A stretch of DNA of 64,000 nt from Burkholderiaceae bacterium (GCA_024235855.1 JACKLN010000013.1:62001-126000); one strand, 5' to 3'; positions 10,216 to 19,651 are shown, numbered from the stretch's first letter. The notes: generated from the sequence alone by a model not told the origin. Made by a program: numbers and translations.

Positions 10216-10587
10216 TCACCGCACCGCCTTCGGGTCGAAATGCGGGTTCTGGATCAGGCCCAGGCGGTTGCCGAAGGGATCGCGCACGTCGGCCACCAGG
10301 ATGCCCTCGCCGACGTCCTTCGGCGGCTCCAGTTCGGTGGCGCCCAGTTCGAGCATTCGCGCATGCGCGGCATGGATGTCGGCCACGCCCCACAGCGGCT
10401 GCGGGCCGTCGACCGACGGCGTGGCGCCCGGCAGCAGGCCGAGCTCGAAGCCGCCGACGTTGAAACCGACGTAGAACGGCTGGTCGAAGTACGGCGCCGT
10501 GCCGGTGGCCGTGGTGTACCAGGCCTTGGCGGCGTCGAGCTGGTCGGGGGCGACCGGGTAGATGGCGGTTCTCAGGCCCAGGATCAT
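10216..10587 (-). CDS. VOC/glyoxalase-superfamily protein
   Basis: This 123-residue single-domain VOC (vicinal oxygen chelate) protein shows the fold's two beta-alpha-beta units: LRTAIYPVAPDQLDAAKAWY at the start and VADVRDPFGNRLGLIQNP at the end. The family covers glyoxalases, dioxygenases and antibiotic-binding proteins, so no substrate can be named. It follows dnaE2 on the same strand 39 bases downstream and might share its transcript. Confidence 0.85.
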   Translation of the reverse strand: MILGLRTAIYPVAPDQLDAAKAWYTTATGTAPYFDQPFYVGFNVGGFELGLLPGATPSVDGPQPLWGVADIHAAHARMLELGATELEPPKDVGEGILVADVRDPFGNRLGLIQNPHFDPKAVR

Positions 10588-10626
10588 GGCGTGCTCCTCG
10601 TGGTGGTGTGTGTGGGGGTGGCTGGA

Positions 10627-13600
10627 CTATCTGAAATTCCGGCTGCGGGCGTCCAGCCCCTGCAGCAGCGCAGTGTGGTCGACGAGCTGACGCGCCACGA
10701 GGTGGCGCACCGCGCCCTCGCGCTGCCAGACGCCGTAGACGGTGAGCAGCGTGGCCGCCAGCAGCGGCCGGCGCTGCTTTTCCACCAGGTCGGGCCACAC
10801 GATGACGTTGACGGCGCCGGTCTCGTCCTCCAGCGTCACGAAGACCACGCCCTTGGCGGTTTCCGGGCGCTGGCGGTGGGTGACCAGACCACTGGCGCGC
10901 GCCAGCCGGCCGGCCGGGAAATCGGCCAGCACCGCCGCCGGCAGCACCTTGAAGGCCGCGAGCTGCCGGCGCAGCAGCGCCACCGGGTGCGTGCCCAGCG
11001 TGAGGCCGGTGGCGCGGTAGTCGGCCAGGGTCTCGGCCACCTCACCGGGCGCGGCGAGTTCGGCCGCCACCTCGTGCGTGCGCGTGGCCGCCAGCATCGT
11101 GGTGGCGCGCGTGTCCACGCCGGCCACGGCCCAGGCCGCGGCATGGCGGTGGCCGGCCAGGCCCTGCAGCGCGTTGGCGCCGGCCAGCAGCTGCAACGCG
11201 TGCGCATCGAGCTTGGCGCGGCGGGCCAGGTCCTCCACGCTGGCGAAGTCACCCTCGCGGCGGGCGGCCACGATGCGTTCGGCCGCGTCCTCGGGCAGCC
11301 CGCTCACGCGGCTCAGCCCCAGCCGCACCGGGCGCAGCCCTGCACCCTCGCCTTCCAGGGTCGAATCCCAGACGCTGTGGCGGATGTCCACCGGCCGTAC
11401 CTCGACCCCATGCTCGCGCGCGTCGCGCACCAGCTGCGCCGGCGCGTAGAAGCCCATCGGCTGGCTGTTGAGCAGCGCGGCCAGAAAGGCGTCCGGGTGG
11501 TGGCGCTTGAGCCAAGCGCTGACGTAGACCAGCAGCGCGAAGCTGGCGGCATGGCTTTCCGGGAAACCGTATTCGCCGAAGCCCTCGATCTGCTTGAAGA
11601 TCCGCTCGGCGAATTCGCGCGGGTAGCCCTTGGCCACCATGCGGCCCACCAGGCGTTCGTGGAAGGGGCCGAGGCCGCCCTTGCGCTTCCAGGCCGCCAT
11701 CGCGCGGCGCAGTTGATCGGCCTCGCCGGGCGTGAAGTCGGCCGCCAGGATGGCCAGCTGCATCACCTGTTCCTGGAAGATGGGCACACCCAGCGTGCGC
11801 TCCAGCGCCTGCTTGACCTCGTCGCTCGGGTAGTCCACCGGCTCCTCGCCGTTGCGGCGCTTGAGGTAGGGGTGGACCATGCCGCCCTGGATCGGCCCCG
11901 GGCGCACGATGGCGACCTCGATCACCAGGTCGTAGAAGTTCTTCGGCTTGAGCCGCGGCAGCATGCTCATCTGCGCCCGGCTTTCCACCTGGAAGGTGCC
12001 GATGCTGTCACCCTGCTGCAGCATGGCGTAGGTGGCGTCGTCGCCGTCGGGGATGTCCTGCATCGTGAAGGACAGGCCCGTCACCCCGCCCGGCCCCGGC
12101 GGCGGCGGCATCCGGCCAAGCTTGTCGCCCACCATCTGCAGGGCGCGGCGGATGGCGCTGAGCATGCCCAGGGCCAGCAGGTCCACCTTCAGCAGGCCCA
12201 GGGCGTCGAGGTCGTCCTTGTCCCACTGGATCACGCTGCGGCCGTCCATCGCGGCGTTCTCCACCGGCACCAGGCGCGCGAGCTGGTCGCGTGCGATGAC
12301 GAAGCCGCCCGGGTGCTGGCTGAGGTGGCGCGGGAAACCGATCAGCGTGCTGGTGAGCTCCACCCACAGCTTCGAGATCGGTGCCTCGGGGTCGAAGCCG
12401 TTCTCGCGCAGGCGATCAGGGTCGATGCGGCGGCCGTCGAACCAGTGCTGGCTCTTGCTCACAGCGTCGATGCGTTCCAGGTCGATGCCCAGCGCCCGCC
12501 CCACGTCGCGCAGCGCGCTGCGCGGGCGGTAGCTGATGACCACGCCGGTCAGCGCCGCACGGTGGCGGCCGTACTTGCGGTAGACGTACTGGATGACCTC
12601 CTCGCGCCGCTGGTGCTCGAAGTCGATGTCGATGTCCGGGGGCTCGTTGCGTTCGGCGCTGATGAAGCGCTCGAACAGCAGCGTCATGCGCGCCGGGTCG
12701 ACTTCCGTCACGCCCAGGCAGTAGCAGACGGCCGAGTTGGCCGCGCTGCCGCGCCCCTGGCACAGGATGCCCTGGCCACGCGCCCAGTGCACCAGGTCGG
12801 CCACGGTGAGGAAGTAGGGCTCGTACTGCAGCTGCGCGATCAGTGCGAGTTCGTGTTCGATGACGGTGCGCACCGAAGCCGGCATCCCCTGCGGAAAGCG
12901 GCGCTGCGCGCCCTGCTCCGTCAGCGCGCGCAGCCAGCTGGTGGGCGTGTGGCCATCGGGCACGATCTCGCGCGGGTACTCGTAGCGCAGTTCGTCCAGC
13001 GAGAAGGCGCAGCGCCCGGCCAGCGCCAGCGTGGCCTCCAGCCATTCCGGCCGGTACAGCGCCGCCAGCCGGGCGCGCGGGCGCAGGTGGGCCTCGGCGT
13101 TGGGTTCCAGCGCGAAGCCGCAGTCGGCCACCGGGCGTTTCAGCCGCGTGGCGGTGAGCATGTCCTGCAGCGGCTTGCGCGAGCGCGCGTGCATCAGCAC
13201 GCTGCCCACCGCCACCACCGGCAGCCCGGTGAGCGCGGCCACGCGCGGCACGATCTCCAGCAGCACCGCGTCGTGCGCGCGGTGCAGCAGCGGCAGCGCG
13301 ATGGCGGCCCGGTCACCGAACCAGGTGCGCAGCCACACGGCCTGGGCGAACAGGGTCTCGAACGGCTGTTCGGCGCCCAGCACCGCCGGCGCCAGCAGCA
13401 GGGCCAGGCAGTCCGGCAGGCCGGCCAGCGTGGGCGTGTTGGGCACCTTGCCTTCCACGTCGCCCATCAGCGCGCGGTACTGGCCCTTGGGCGCCCGCCG
13501 GCGCGCCACCGTGATCCACTGCGCCAGGTTGCCGTAGCCGCGGCGGGACAGGGCCAGCAGCACCAGGTGGGGCCCTGCGGGTTCGGCTTCGCTGCGCTGC

Positions 13601-13812
13601 AGCGCCATCTCGGCACCGACGATCAGCGGCAGGCCCAGGCGCTTGGCCTCGGCGTGCGCGCGCACCACGCCCGAGAGCGAACACTCATCGGTCACCGCCA
13701 GCCCGGCATACCCCAGCGCGTGCGCCCGCCCCACCAGTTCCTCGGGGTGCGAGGCACCGCGGCCGAAGCTGTAGTTGCTACGGCAGTGCAGTTCGGCGTA
13801 GCCGGGGAGCAT
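10627..13812 (-). CDS. dnaE2: Error-prone DNA polymerase DnaE2 (ImuC)
   Basis: This is the C-family polymerase of the ImuA-ImuB-DnaE2 mutasome, which copies damaged DNA during the SOS response. The 1061-residue protein begins with the PHP domain (YAELHCRSNYSFGRGASHPE). It has the polymerase-core motifs GSAANS and PPDIDIDFEHQRRE, which carries the catalytic aspartates, and ends with an OB-fold nucleic-acid domain. Length and start fit the family (usually about 1040-1080). A LexA box lies 19 bases upstream of the ATG. Unlike the common arrangement, it is not directly after imuB: the partner genes are 3.4 kb away on the same strand. Confidence 0.96.
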   Translation of the reverse strand: MLPGYAELHCRSNYSFGRGASHPEELVGRAHALGYAGLAVTDECSLSGVVRAHAEAKRLGLPLIVGAEMALQRSEAEPAGPHLVLLALSRRGYGNLAQWITVARRRAPKGQYRALMGDVEGKVPNTPTLAGLPDCLALLLAPAVLGAEQPFETLFAQAVWLRTWFGDRAAIALPLLHRAHDAVLLEIVPRVAALTGLPVVAVGSVLMHARSRKPLQDMLTATRLKRPVADCGFALEPNAEAHLRPRARLAALYRPEWLEATLALAGRCAFSLDELRYEYPREIVPDGHTPTSWLRALTEQGAQRRFPQGMPASVRTVIEHELALIAQLQYEPYFLTVADLVHWARGQGILCQGRGSAANSAVCYCLGVTEVDPARMTLLFERFISAERNEPPDIDIDFEHQRREEVIQYVYRKYGRHRAALTGVVISYRPRSALRDVGRALGIDLERIDAVSKSQHWFDGRRIDPDRLRENGFDPEAPISKLWVELTSTLIGFPRHLSQHPGGFVIARDQLARLVPVENAAMDGRSVIQWDKDDLDALGLLKVDLLALGMLSAIRRALQMVGDKLGRMPPPPGPGGVTGLSFTMQDIPDGDDATYAMLQQGDSIGTFQVESRAQMSMLPRLKPKNFYDLVIEVAIVRPGPIQGGMVHPYLKRRNGEEPVDYPSDEVKQALERTLGVPIFQEQVMQLAILAADFTPGEADQLRRAMAAWKRKGGLGPFHERLVGRMVAKGYPREFAERIFKQIEGFGEYGFPESHAASFALLVYVSAWLKRHHPDAFLAALLNSQPMGFYAPAQLVRDAREHGVEVRPVDIRHSVWDSTLEGEGAGLRPVRLGLSRVSGLPEDAAERIVAARREGDFASVEDLARRAKLDAHALQLLAGANALQGLAGHRHAAAWAVAGVDTRATTMLAATRTHEVAAELAAPGEVAETLADYRATGLTLGTHPVALLRRQLAAFKVLPAAVLADFPAGRLARASGLVTHRQRPETAKGVVFVTLEDETGAVNVIVWPDLVEKQRRPLLAATLLTVYGVWQREGAVRHLVARQLVDHTALLQGLDARSRNFR

Positions 13813-13831
13813 GGGGATGGGCAGGGCAATA

Positions 13832-13847
13832 CTGTTCTTTTATACAG
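13832..13847 (-). promoter_or_regulatory. LexA (SOS) box upstream of dnaE2
   Basis: The sequence CTGTTCTTTTATACAG fits the CTG-N10-CAG LexA operator of beta/gamma-proteobacteria, in an AT-rich patch within GC-rich DNA. It sits 19 bases before the dnaE2 start codon. A second such box lies before imuA, which supports a functional role. Confidence 0.88.
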
Positions 13848-13879
13848 CATTTGACCGTGCCACGATCAACCCATCGGCG

Positions 13880-14314
13880 TCATCCCTCCCGCACCGCGGC
13901 GGCCGACGCCGGCAGGCCGAACACGCGGTCGAAGGCCCAGGTGAAGCCCACCGCGTAGACGAAGAAGAACAGCAGCAGCCCCAGGTTGGCCAGGAAGGCC
14001 TGCCAGGCCGTGGTGTCCAGCCACCACGCCATCACCGGCACGAGCAGCAGCGTCAGCCCGCCCTCGAAGCCGGCCCCGTGCGCCAGCCGGCGCTGCCAGC
14101 TGCGCCCCCGCACCGGCTGGCGCGCCTCCCAGCGTTCGAACAGCGCGTTGAACACGTAGTTCCAGCTCAGCGCGATGGTGGACAGCACCACCGCCAGCGC
14201 CAGCGACGAGCCCATGGGCTCGTCGAACAGCCAGCCCAGCACCGGGCCGACGAAGAGGATGGCGAACAACTCGTAGAGCACCGCCTGGAGCACGCGGCGC
14301 TGTTTCGGTTTCAT
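13880..14314 (-). CDS. PACE-family multidrug/biocide efflux transporter
   Basis: This small inner-membrane exporter has 144 residues with four predicted membrane helices. It is built from two tandem domains, as in AceI-type proton-driven efflux proteins of chlorhexidine and similar biocides or of polyamines. Family marks are RRVLQAVLYELFAI, NYVFNALFERWEARQ in the middle, and a second half with AVGFTWAFDRVFGLP. The chosen start, MKPKQRR, fits the family N-terminus; a longer reading adds only low-complexity residues. It is divergent from the LysE-like gene, about 50 bases away. The substrate is not predictable. Confidence 0.88.
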   Translation of the reverse strand: MKPKQRRVLQAVLYELFAILFVGPVLGWLFDEPMGSSLALAVVLSTIALSWNYVFNALFERWEARQPVRGRSWQRRLAHGAGFEGGLTLLLVPVMAWWLDTTAWQAFLANLGLLLFFFVYAVGFTWAFDRVFGLPASAAAVREG

Positions 14315-14366
14315 GCCCGGCACGATACCGCGGCGCCGCGGTGCACTGGCATGATGCCGGCACCCG

Positions 14367-14960
14367 ATGCAGCTTGCCGCCTTCGCCACTGCCAGCCTGG
14401 TGCTGGCCCTCACGCCCGGCCCGGGCGTGCTGTTCATCGTCGCCCGCACGCTGGCCGCGGGCCGGCGGGCTGGGCTGGCGGCCGTGGCCGGCGTGGCGGC
14501 GGGCAATCAGGGCCAACGCCGTGGCGGCATCGCTGGGGCTGGCGGCGCTGTTCGCGCTCTGGCCGCCGGCCTACGACCTCGTGCGCTGGGCCGGCGGCGG
14601 CGTGCTGCTGTGGATGGCGGTGCAGAGCTGGCGGCGCGCTGGCCTCGAGGCCACCGCCGTGCCGGCGCCCGCCGACGCCCGCCAGGATGCCCACCAGGCC
14701 TTCTGGGTGGCCCTGCTGAACCCGAAGACCACGCTGTTCTTGCCGCCCTGCTGCCGCCCTTCCTGGACCCGGCGGCACCAGCCGCACCGCAGAGCCTGGC
14801 CCTGGGCGCGCTGTTCGTGGCCATCGCGGCGGCCACCGACAGTGGCTATGCGCTGGCCGCCGGGGCGCTGGCCCCGCGGCTGGCCCGGTGGCCGGCGGCG
14901 GGTGCCCGGGTGGCGGCCGTCGTCTACGGGCTGCTGGGGCTGTACGCTCTGGCCGGATGA
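14367..14960 (+). pseudogene. LysE/RhtB-family exporter with two compensating frameshifts
   Basis: The sequence encodes a LysE/RhtB amino-acid exporter: start MQLAAFATASLVLALTPGPG, the family TPGPG motif in the first helix. At about 14510-14512 one extra G shifts the frame; the family sequence continues in the next frame as ANAVAASLGLAALFALW through AFWVALLNPKTTLF. At about 14741 a base is missing and the original frame resumes with AALLPPFLDP and ends LLGLYALAG. Both shifts are needed to recover the usual protein of about 200 residues, so as written the gene is broken. Two opposite single-base changes in one small gene could equally be consensus errors. Confidence 0.85.
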
Positions 14961-15898
14961 CGATGCGCCGACGTTCACTGCTTGCCATGTCGCTGACGCT
15001 CCCAGTGGCCGCCCGGGCGGCCTCCGACACCCCACCGCCCTTGCCGCAGGTCGCCACCGGCCGCATCGAGCGCCTGGCGATCGACACCGGATCGCTGCCG
15101 CCGCGCCCGGTGGACGTCTGGCTGCCGGCCGACTACGACCCGGCCCGGCGCTACCAGGTGCTCTACGCCCACGACGGGCAGATGCTGTTCGACGCGTCCA
15201 CCACCTGGAACCGGCAGGCCTGGCAGCTGCATGAGGCGGTGGCCGGCGCGGTGCGCGCCGGCCGCATGGCCGACACGATCATCGTCGGCGTCTGGAACGG
15301 CGGCCCGCGGCGCTACGCCGAGTACTACCCGCGCAAGATGCTCGACCGCCTGCCCGACGCGCTGCGCGCCGAGTACCTGGCCCGCGCGATGGATGGCCGC
15401 AGCGACGCCGACGCCTACCTGCGCTTTCTGGTCGAGACGCTCAAGCCGGAGATCGACCACCGCTACAGCACGCACCGCGATGCCGCCCGCACGGCGGTGA
15501 TGGGCTCCAGCATGGGCGGGCTGATCTCGCTGTACGCGCTGGCGGAGCACCCGCAGGTCTTCGGCGCGGCCGCCGCGCTGTCCACGCACTGGGTGGGCCT
15601 GCCCACGGCCTGGGGGCCGGATCGGCTGCGCAACGCGGCGGCGCCGCTGGCGGCCTTCGGCTACCTGCAGGCCGCGTTGCCGGCGCCTGGTCGGCACCGG
15701 GTCTACATGGACCGCGGCACGACCGACCTGGAGGCCTTCTATGCCCCGCACCAGGCCTTCGTCGACGAGCTGATGCACGACCTGGGCTGGCGCGCGCCGG
15801 ACTTCGTCTCGCGCGTGGTCGAGGGCACGGGCCACAACGAGCGCGACTGGGCGGCGCGCGCCGGCGAGGTGGTGGCCTTCCTGCTCGGGCCGCGCTGA
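14957..15898 (+). CDS. Secreted putative esterase (IroE/Fes-like alpha/beta hydrolase)
   Basis: This 313-residue alpha/beta hydrolase of the putative esterase (esterase D / IroE) family has an arginine-rich export signal (MRRRSLLAMSLTLPVAARAA) that may use Tat or Sec. The nucleophile elbow is GSSMGG, and the catalytic His is probably in EGTGHNERDW near the C-terminus. Related proteins hydrolyse ferric-siderophore esters or other short esters; no siderophore genes are nearby, so the substrate is open. The ATG overlaps the LysE stop (ATGA), implying coupling; a second ATG at 14963 is possible. Confidence 0.82.
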   Translation: MTMRRRSLLAMSLTLPVAARAASDTPPPLPQVATGRIERLAIDTGSLPPRPVDVWLPADYDPARRYQVLYAHDGQMLFDASTTWNRQAWQLHEAVAGAVRAGRMADTIIVGVWNGGPRRYAEYYPRKMLDRLPDALRAEYLARAMDGRSDADAYLRFLVETLKPEIDHRYSTHRDAARTAVMGSSMGGLISLYALAEHPQVFGAAAALSTHWVGLPTAWGPDRLRNAAAPLAAFGYLQAALPAPGRHRVYMDRGTTDLEAFYAPHQAFVDELMHDLGWRAPDFVSRVVEGTGHNERDWAARAGEVVAFLLGPR

Positions 15899-15926
15899 AT
15901 CGGCCGCAGGGAGCCGCGGCGGCGCT

Positions 15927-16223
15927 TCAGGCGTCGCGCACCAGAAACACCTGCGCCACCGCCTGGCCTTGCACGATCAGCGGGCCGGCCCATTGCGGCA
16001 CTTCGCCGCCGGCCAGCGTGGTGGTCAGGCGCGGTGTGCCCAGCGGTGGGTCGGGCTCGGTGTCCACCTCCTCGAACTCCGCCAGGTTGGTCATCTGGTT
16101 GTCCGCGTTGACCCACAGGCGCAGGCCCACCAGGCGCGCCAGCAGGGTCTCCTCGCCGGCGATGGCCTGCGACTGTTCGGCCAGGCTCAGTCGGCCCGGC
16201 AGTTCGACGTGGTAGCGGCCCAT
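15927..16223 (-). CDS. Conserved hypothetical protein, about 98 residues
   Basis: The family was not recognised. The predicted protein is small, acidic and soluble with no signal or membrane helix. It opens MGRYHVELPGRLSLAEQ and ends VAQVFLVRDA. The ATG at 16221-16223 is preferred because GGAGA lies six bases upstream; a GTG at 16244 would extend it by seven residues. It follows the lipoprotein gene on the same strand by 17 bases and probably shares its transcript. Confidence 0.6.
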   Translation of the reverse strand: MGRYHVELPGRLSLAEQSQAIAGEETLLARLVGLRLWVNADNQMTNLAEFEEVDTEPDPPLGTPRLTTTLAGGEVPQWAGPLIVQGQAVAQVFLVRDA

Positions 16224-16240
16224 GGGGTCTCCGGTGGTGG

Positions 16241-17110
16241 TCACTTCAGCAGCCCGGCGCCACGCAGCGCCTGCTCGACGGTGGCGATGCGCTCGGGCGT
16301 GCGGGGCCGCAGCGCCGCCACCAGCGCGGTGCGCGTGGCCTGGGGCGTGGCCGCCGGCGGCAGGCCCAGCGTGGCCAGGGCCTGGTTGCCCTGCGCCATG
16401 CCGGCGGCGTCGGTGATGCCCAGGATGGCCTGCCGGATCTGCTGGTTGCGGTCCAGCACCGCGGCGGTGGGCACGCTCAGCGCACGCACCTTCTGCATCG
16501 TGGTGGCGGTATCGGCCTCGGCCCGCTGCGTGACCTCGGCCACGGCGGCCAGGATGGTGCCGGCGGTGTAGTAGGCCTCCAGGTCCTGCAGGGCGGCCAC
16601 GCCGTCGTAGGTGTCCAGCGCGCCCGTCTGCCCCTGGCGGATGCGCAGCAGCACCTGGGCCCGCGCCGCACGCATGGCCGCCACCATGGCCGGCACCGTC
16701 TTCTCGTAGAAGTAGCTGCGGTCGACGATGCCGAAGGCGCCGACGACGCCGGCGGCGAACAGCGCGTAGTTCGTCTTGGCCTTGACGCTGTCGACGAAGG
16801 CGCCGGCGGTGCTGGCGCCCAGCGTGGTGCCGGCCACCGCAGCGTCGGCATCGGCGCGGTCGGCGGCGAGGTCGCGCACGAACTCATGGAAGCGCAGGTC
16901 GATCACGGCCAGCGCGCGGTTCTGGATGCGGTTGCGCTCCACCGGGTCGGCCGTCTGCGCCAGCGTGGCCAGTTCGTCGGCGCCGAGGTCGATCTGCGCC
17001 ACCACGGCCTCGGCCGACTGGTAGCGCACCGGTGTCCCACGCAGCGTGGAACAGCCGCCGAGGACGAACACCGCCACGAGGCCGGCGGCCAGCACGCGCA
17101 TGAGGGACAT
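16241..17110 (-). CDS. Lipoprotein of unknown function, alpha-helical
   Basis: This 289-residue protein begins with a lipoprotein signal whose lipobox is LGGC at about position 20. The mature part is strongly helical and alanine-rich, with a short hydrophobic stretch (about 120-140, NYALFAAGVVGAFGIV) that could be a membrane segment or buried helix. No known domain was recognised. GGAG before the ATG at 17108-17110 supports the start. It lies in the same direction as imuA-imuB, about 100 bases downstream, so SOS readthrough is possible but unproven. Confidence 0.7.
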   Translation of the reverse strand: MSLMRVLAAGLVAVFVLGGCSTLRGTPVRYQSAEAVVAQIDLGADELATLAQTADPVERNRIQNRALAVIDLRFHEFVRDLAADRADADAAVAGTTLGASTAGAFVDSVKAKTNYALFAAGVVGAFGIVDRSYFYEKTVPAMVAAMRAARAQVLLRIRQGQTGALDTYDGVAALQDLEAYYTAGTILAAVAEVTQRAEADTATTMQKVRALSVPTAAVLDRNQQIRQAILGITDAAGMAQGNQALATLGLPPAATPQATRTALVAALRPRTPERIATVEQALRGAGLLK

Positions 17111-17213
17111 CGCGATCTCCTGGTGTGGGCCGAGCATAGGCCGACGTGGCGGCCATGGACACTGCCGTCCTGGGGAGGCGCTACGGGATCAGGCCGTTGC
17201 GGCCCGGGGCGGA

Positions 17214-18734
17214 TCAACCGAACCGACCCTGCAGGAACCAGCCCCCCGGCTCGGCCAGCCGCGTGCGGTAGATCCACACCAGCGCACCGCCGTCGTCGCG
17301 GGCGATGAAGTAGTCGCGGGCGGCCAGGTCGGCATCCCACCAGCCGGCCTCGATGCGTTCCGGGCCGCTGAGGATCTGCAGCGGCCGGCCGTCCAGCAGC
17401 GGCAGCGCGCTGCGCTCGTGCAGCGGCTGCGACGCCGGCAGCAGCCAGGCCGGGCGGTGCAGCGGCAGTGCGCCGCCGGCGGGCGCAGGGGTGCTGCCCA
17501 CCCCCTGCACCGGCGCGGCCTGCAGGCGCTGCGCGTGTTCCGGCCGGTGGTCGGCCAACGGCTGCAGGCGCAGCACACCCTCGTCGCCCAGGCGCGCGCG
17601 CAGGCGCTCCAGCAGCCGCACCAGCCCTTCGCGCTGGCCTTGGCGGCTGGGGAAGAGTTCGCCGCTGGGCGCCTCGGCCTGCACCCAGCGCCGGCAGTGC
17701 AGCGCGAGTTCCAGCGTCGGCGCCGGCAGCGGGCAGCGGGCCAGGCGTTCGCGCAGCAGCAGCTGCAGCTGCGCGGCGTCGGCGCCGGGTTCGGCCAGCT
17801 CCACCGTCAGCGTGGTGTGTGCGGGAACGCCTTCGTCGGCATCGTGACGGCGTGAACGCTCGTGGCGCATGCGCAGCGTGAAGGCGGCGATGCGCGCGCG
17901 CCGCGCCTGCGCCCAGGCGATCAGCCGTGCCAGCAGCACGCCGGCGCCGTGCAGCACCTGGTCGGTGGTGTCGGCGCGGGCGTAGAGCTCGAGGTGGCTG
18001 TCGAACACCGCTGGCGGCTGCAGCGGCTGGCGCGGGTCGGGCGCGTCGCCGCGGGCGCGGTCCAGCTCGTGCAGCAGCGATTCGCCGAACCGCCGCGCCA
18101 GCCCGGCACGCGGCAGCGCGCGCAGGTCGGCCAGCGTGTGCAGGCCCATGCCCTGCAGCGCTTCCCAGTGTTCACGGCCGGGGCCGAGCAGCCACACCGG
18201 CGCGGTGTCCAGCAGGCGGCGCAGTGCGTCGAGGTCGGTGGCGTGCGCGCCGTGGGCCAGGTCGCCGTGCGCGGCCGTGCCCCAGCGCGCCAGCAGGGCG
18301 GCCCCGGCCGCCGTGGGCGCGGTGGCCGTCTGCAACCGGTGGCCCAGTGGTGCGAGCGCGTCGTGCAGACGGGTGCGCAGCCGCGCCGCGCCGCCGTGGT
18401 AGCGCAGCACGCTGCCCAGTTCCAGCAGCACGGTGGCCGGGCCGTCGTCCAGCACCACCATCGGCGTGAAGACCAGCGCCACGTGCGCCACCGCCTGCAG
18501 CGCCGCCGCATCACGTGCCGGCTCGGCCTGGGCCAGGCGCAGCGCCGGTGCCAGCGCCAGCGCGGTGGCGCGCTTGAGGCCGGTGCGCACGCCGGCCTCG
18601 GCCGCCGCGCCATTGACGGCAACGATGCGGTGCTGCACCACCAGCGCCAGCGGCGTGTGGCGCTCGGCCTCGCTCAGCGTGGCGGCAAAGGCCTCCAGCG
18701 ACAGCTGCGGCAGGTGCAGGGCCAGCCAGTGCAT
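17214..18734 (-). CDS. imuB: ImuB, Y-family polymerase-like mutasome subunit
   Basis: ImuB is a Y-family polymerase homologue that has lost activity and acts as the clamp-binding hub of the ImuA-ImuB-DnaE2 mutasome. The 506-residue protein starts LHLPQLSLEAFA, where active polymerases carry the catalytic aspartate. It keeps the helix-hairpin-helix LQGMGLHTLADLRALPRAGL and ends with the characteristic tail PERIEAGWWDADLAARDYFI and GGWFLQGRFG. It begins 13 bases after imuA on the same strand. The family assignment is strong; the inactive state is inferred from the changed catalytic region. Confidence 0.93.
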   Translation of the reverse strand: MHWLALHLPQLSLEAFAATLSEAERHTPLALVVQHRIVAVNGAAAEAGVRTGLKRATALALAPALRLAQAEPARDAAALQAVAHVALVFTPMVVLDDGPATVLLELGSVLRYHGGAARLRTRLHDALAPLGHRLQTATAPTAAGAALLARWGTAAHGDLAHGAHATDLDALRRLLDTAPVWLLGPGREHWEALQGMGLHTLADLRALPRAGLARRFGESLLHELDRARGDAPDPRQPLQPPAVFDSHLELYARADTTDQVLHGAGVLLARLIAWAQARRARIAAFTLRMRHERSRRHDADEGVPAHTTLTVELAEPGADAAQLQLLLRERLARCPLPAPTLELALHCRRWVQAEAPSGELFPSRQGQREGLVRLLERLRARLGDEGVLRLQPLADHRPEHAQRLQAAPVQGVGSTPAPAGGALPLHRPAWLLPASQPLHERSALPLLDGRPLQILSGPERIEAGWWDADLAARDYFIARDDGGALVWIYRTRLAEPGGWFLQGRFG

Positions 18735-18747
18735 GACCGGGGGGCCT

Positions 18748-19644
18748 TCATGCGGACAGCGGCCGCGCCGGAACGGCCGATGGGGCGACCAGCGCCACGG
18801 AGGCCAGCGCACCGGGCTGCGCCGCAGGCCGCGGCACGACCGCGTCGCGCACCCGCTCGCGGGCTGCACTGCCCAGCACCGGCGGCAGGGCCAGCAGCAG
18901 CGGCGCCCCCGGCGGCGGGCCGCGGCGCTTGAGGATGTGCACGCGCAGGCCGTCGGGACAGCTGGACGGGCCGGGTGCCAGCAGCAGGCGCAGCGGCGCC
19001 GCGCTGGGCCGGCTGCGCGCCTCGGCCTCGCGGAACAGGAACACCGGCCCTGGGTGCGCCTGCGCCGCCAGTTGCAGCCGGCGCAGCGCATCGGCCGGCA
19101 GCCGCGGCGGCAACCAGGCCAGCGCCGCGCCCAGGTGGCCGCTGGCCAGTGCCTGTTCCAGTGCCCACAGCGTGTCGGCGGCGGGCAGCGGCAGGCGGGC
19201 CCGCGGCGCCCCCTGCCCCGAACGACCCGTGCGCCCCGTGCGCCGCGGCTGGCCGCGGCCCTGCACGACGAAGAACTGCATCGCATCGAGCCCCAGCGCC
19301 GCCAGCGTCCACGGGCAGGGCCGCGCCGGCGGGTCGAACAGCATCACGCTGCGCGGCAGGTCGGAACCGGCACCGTGTTCCCCCTGGCCGCGCTGCAGCG
19401 CCGCCAGGACCGGTGCCAGCAGGCGCCATTCGCCCACGCCGGGCTGCGGCAGCAGCAGTTCGGTCAGCAGCCCGCCCGGCCAGCCGCCGCCGGGCAGCTC
19501 GGCATCCAGCGCCGCGAAGCCGGTGGCCAGCCCCGGCGCACGGCTGCGGCCGAAGCCGGCCGCCCACCACAGCGCGGGGTGGATGGCCTCGGGCGGCGGG
19601 CCGCCTCGGGCAGGCCGGGTGGGATGAACAGGGGAAACTGCCAC
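18748..19644 (-). CDS. imuA: ImuA, RecA/SulA-like mutasome subunit
   Basis: ImuA is the RecA-like accessory protein of the SOS mutasome. The 298-residue protein begins with the family's IHPALWWAAGF, then GFAALDAELPGGGWPGGLLTELLLP, with a degenerate RecA core and no intact Walker A. The only start that keeps this conserved N-terminus in frame is GTG at 19642-19644. It lies just seven bases from a LexA box, so the message may be leaderless or have a very short leader. The gene heads a two-gene operon with imuB. Confidence 0.9.
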   Translation of the reverse strand: MAVSPVHPTRPARGGPPPEAIHPALWWAAGFGRSRAPGLATGFAALDAELPGGGWPGGLLTELLLPQPGVGEWRLLAPVLAALQRGQGEHGAGSDLPRSVMLFDPPARPCPWTLAALGLDAMQFFVVQGRGQPRRTGRTGRSGQGAPRARLPLPAADTLWALEQALASGHLGAALAWLPPRLPADALRRLQLAAQAHPGPVFLFREAEARSRPSAAPLRLLLAPGPSSCPDGLRVHILKRRGPPPGAPLLLALPPVLGSAARERVRDAVVPRPAAQPGALASVALVAPSAVPARPLSA

Positions 19645-19651
19645 CAGAATA

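Noticed and set aside
10240..13854. A 1204-codon open frame on the plus strand opposite dnaE2
   Set aside because: It mirrors dnaE2 codon positions, is rich in Arg/His/Gln/Val typical of antisense GC-rich frames, and matches no family.
13880..14506. A longer start for the PACE transporter
   Set aside because: The extra 64 residues are low-complexity and overlap the divergent LysE gene; the family starts at MKPKQRR.
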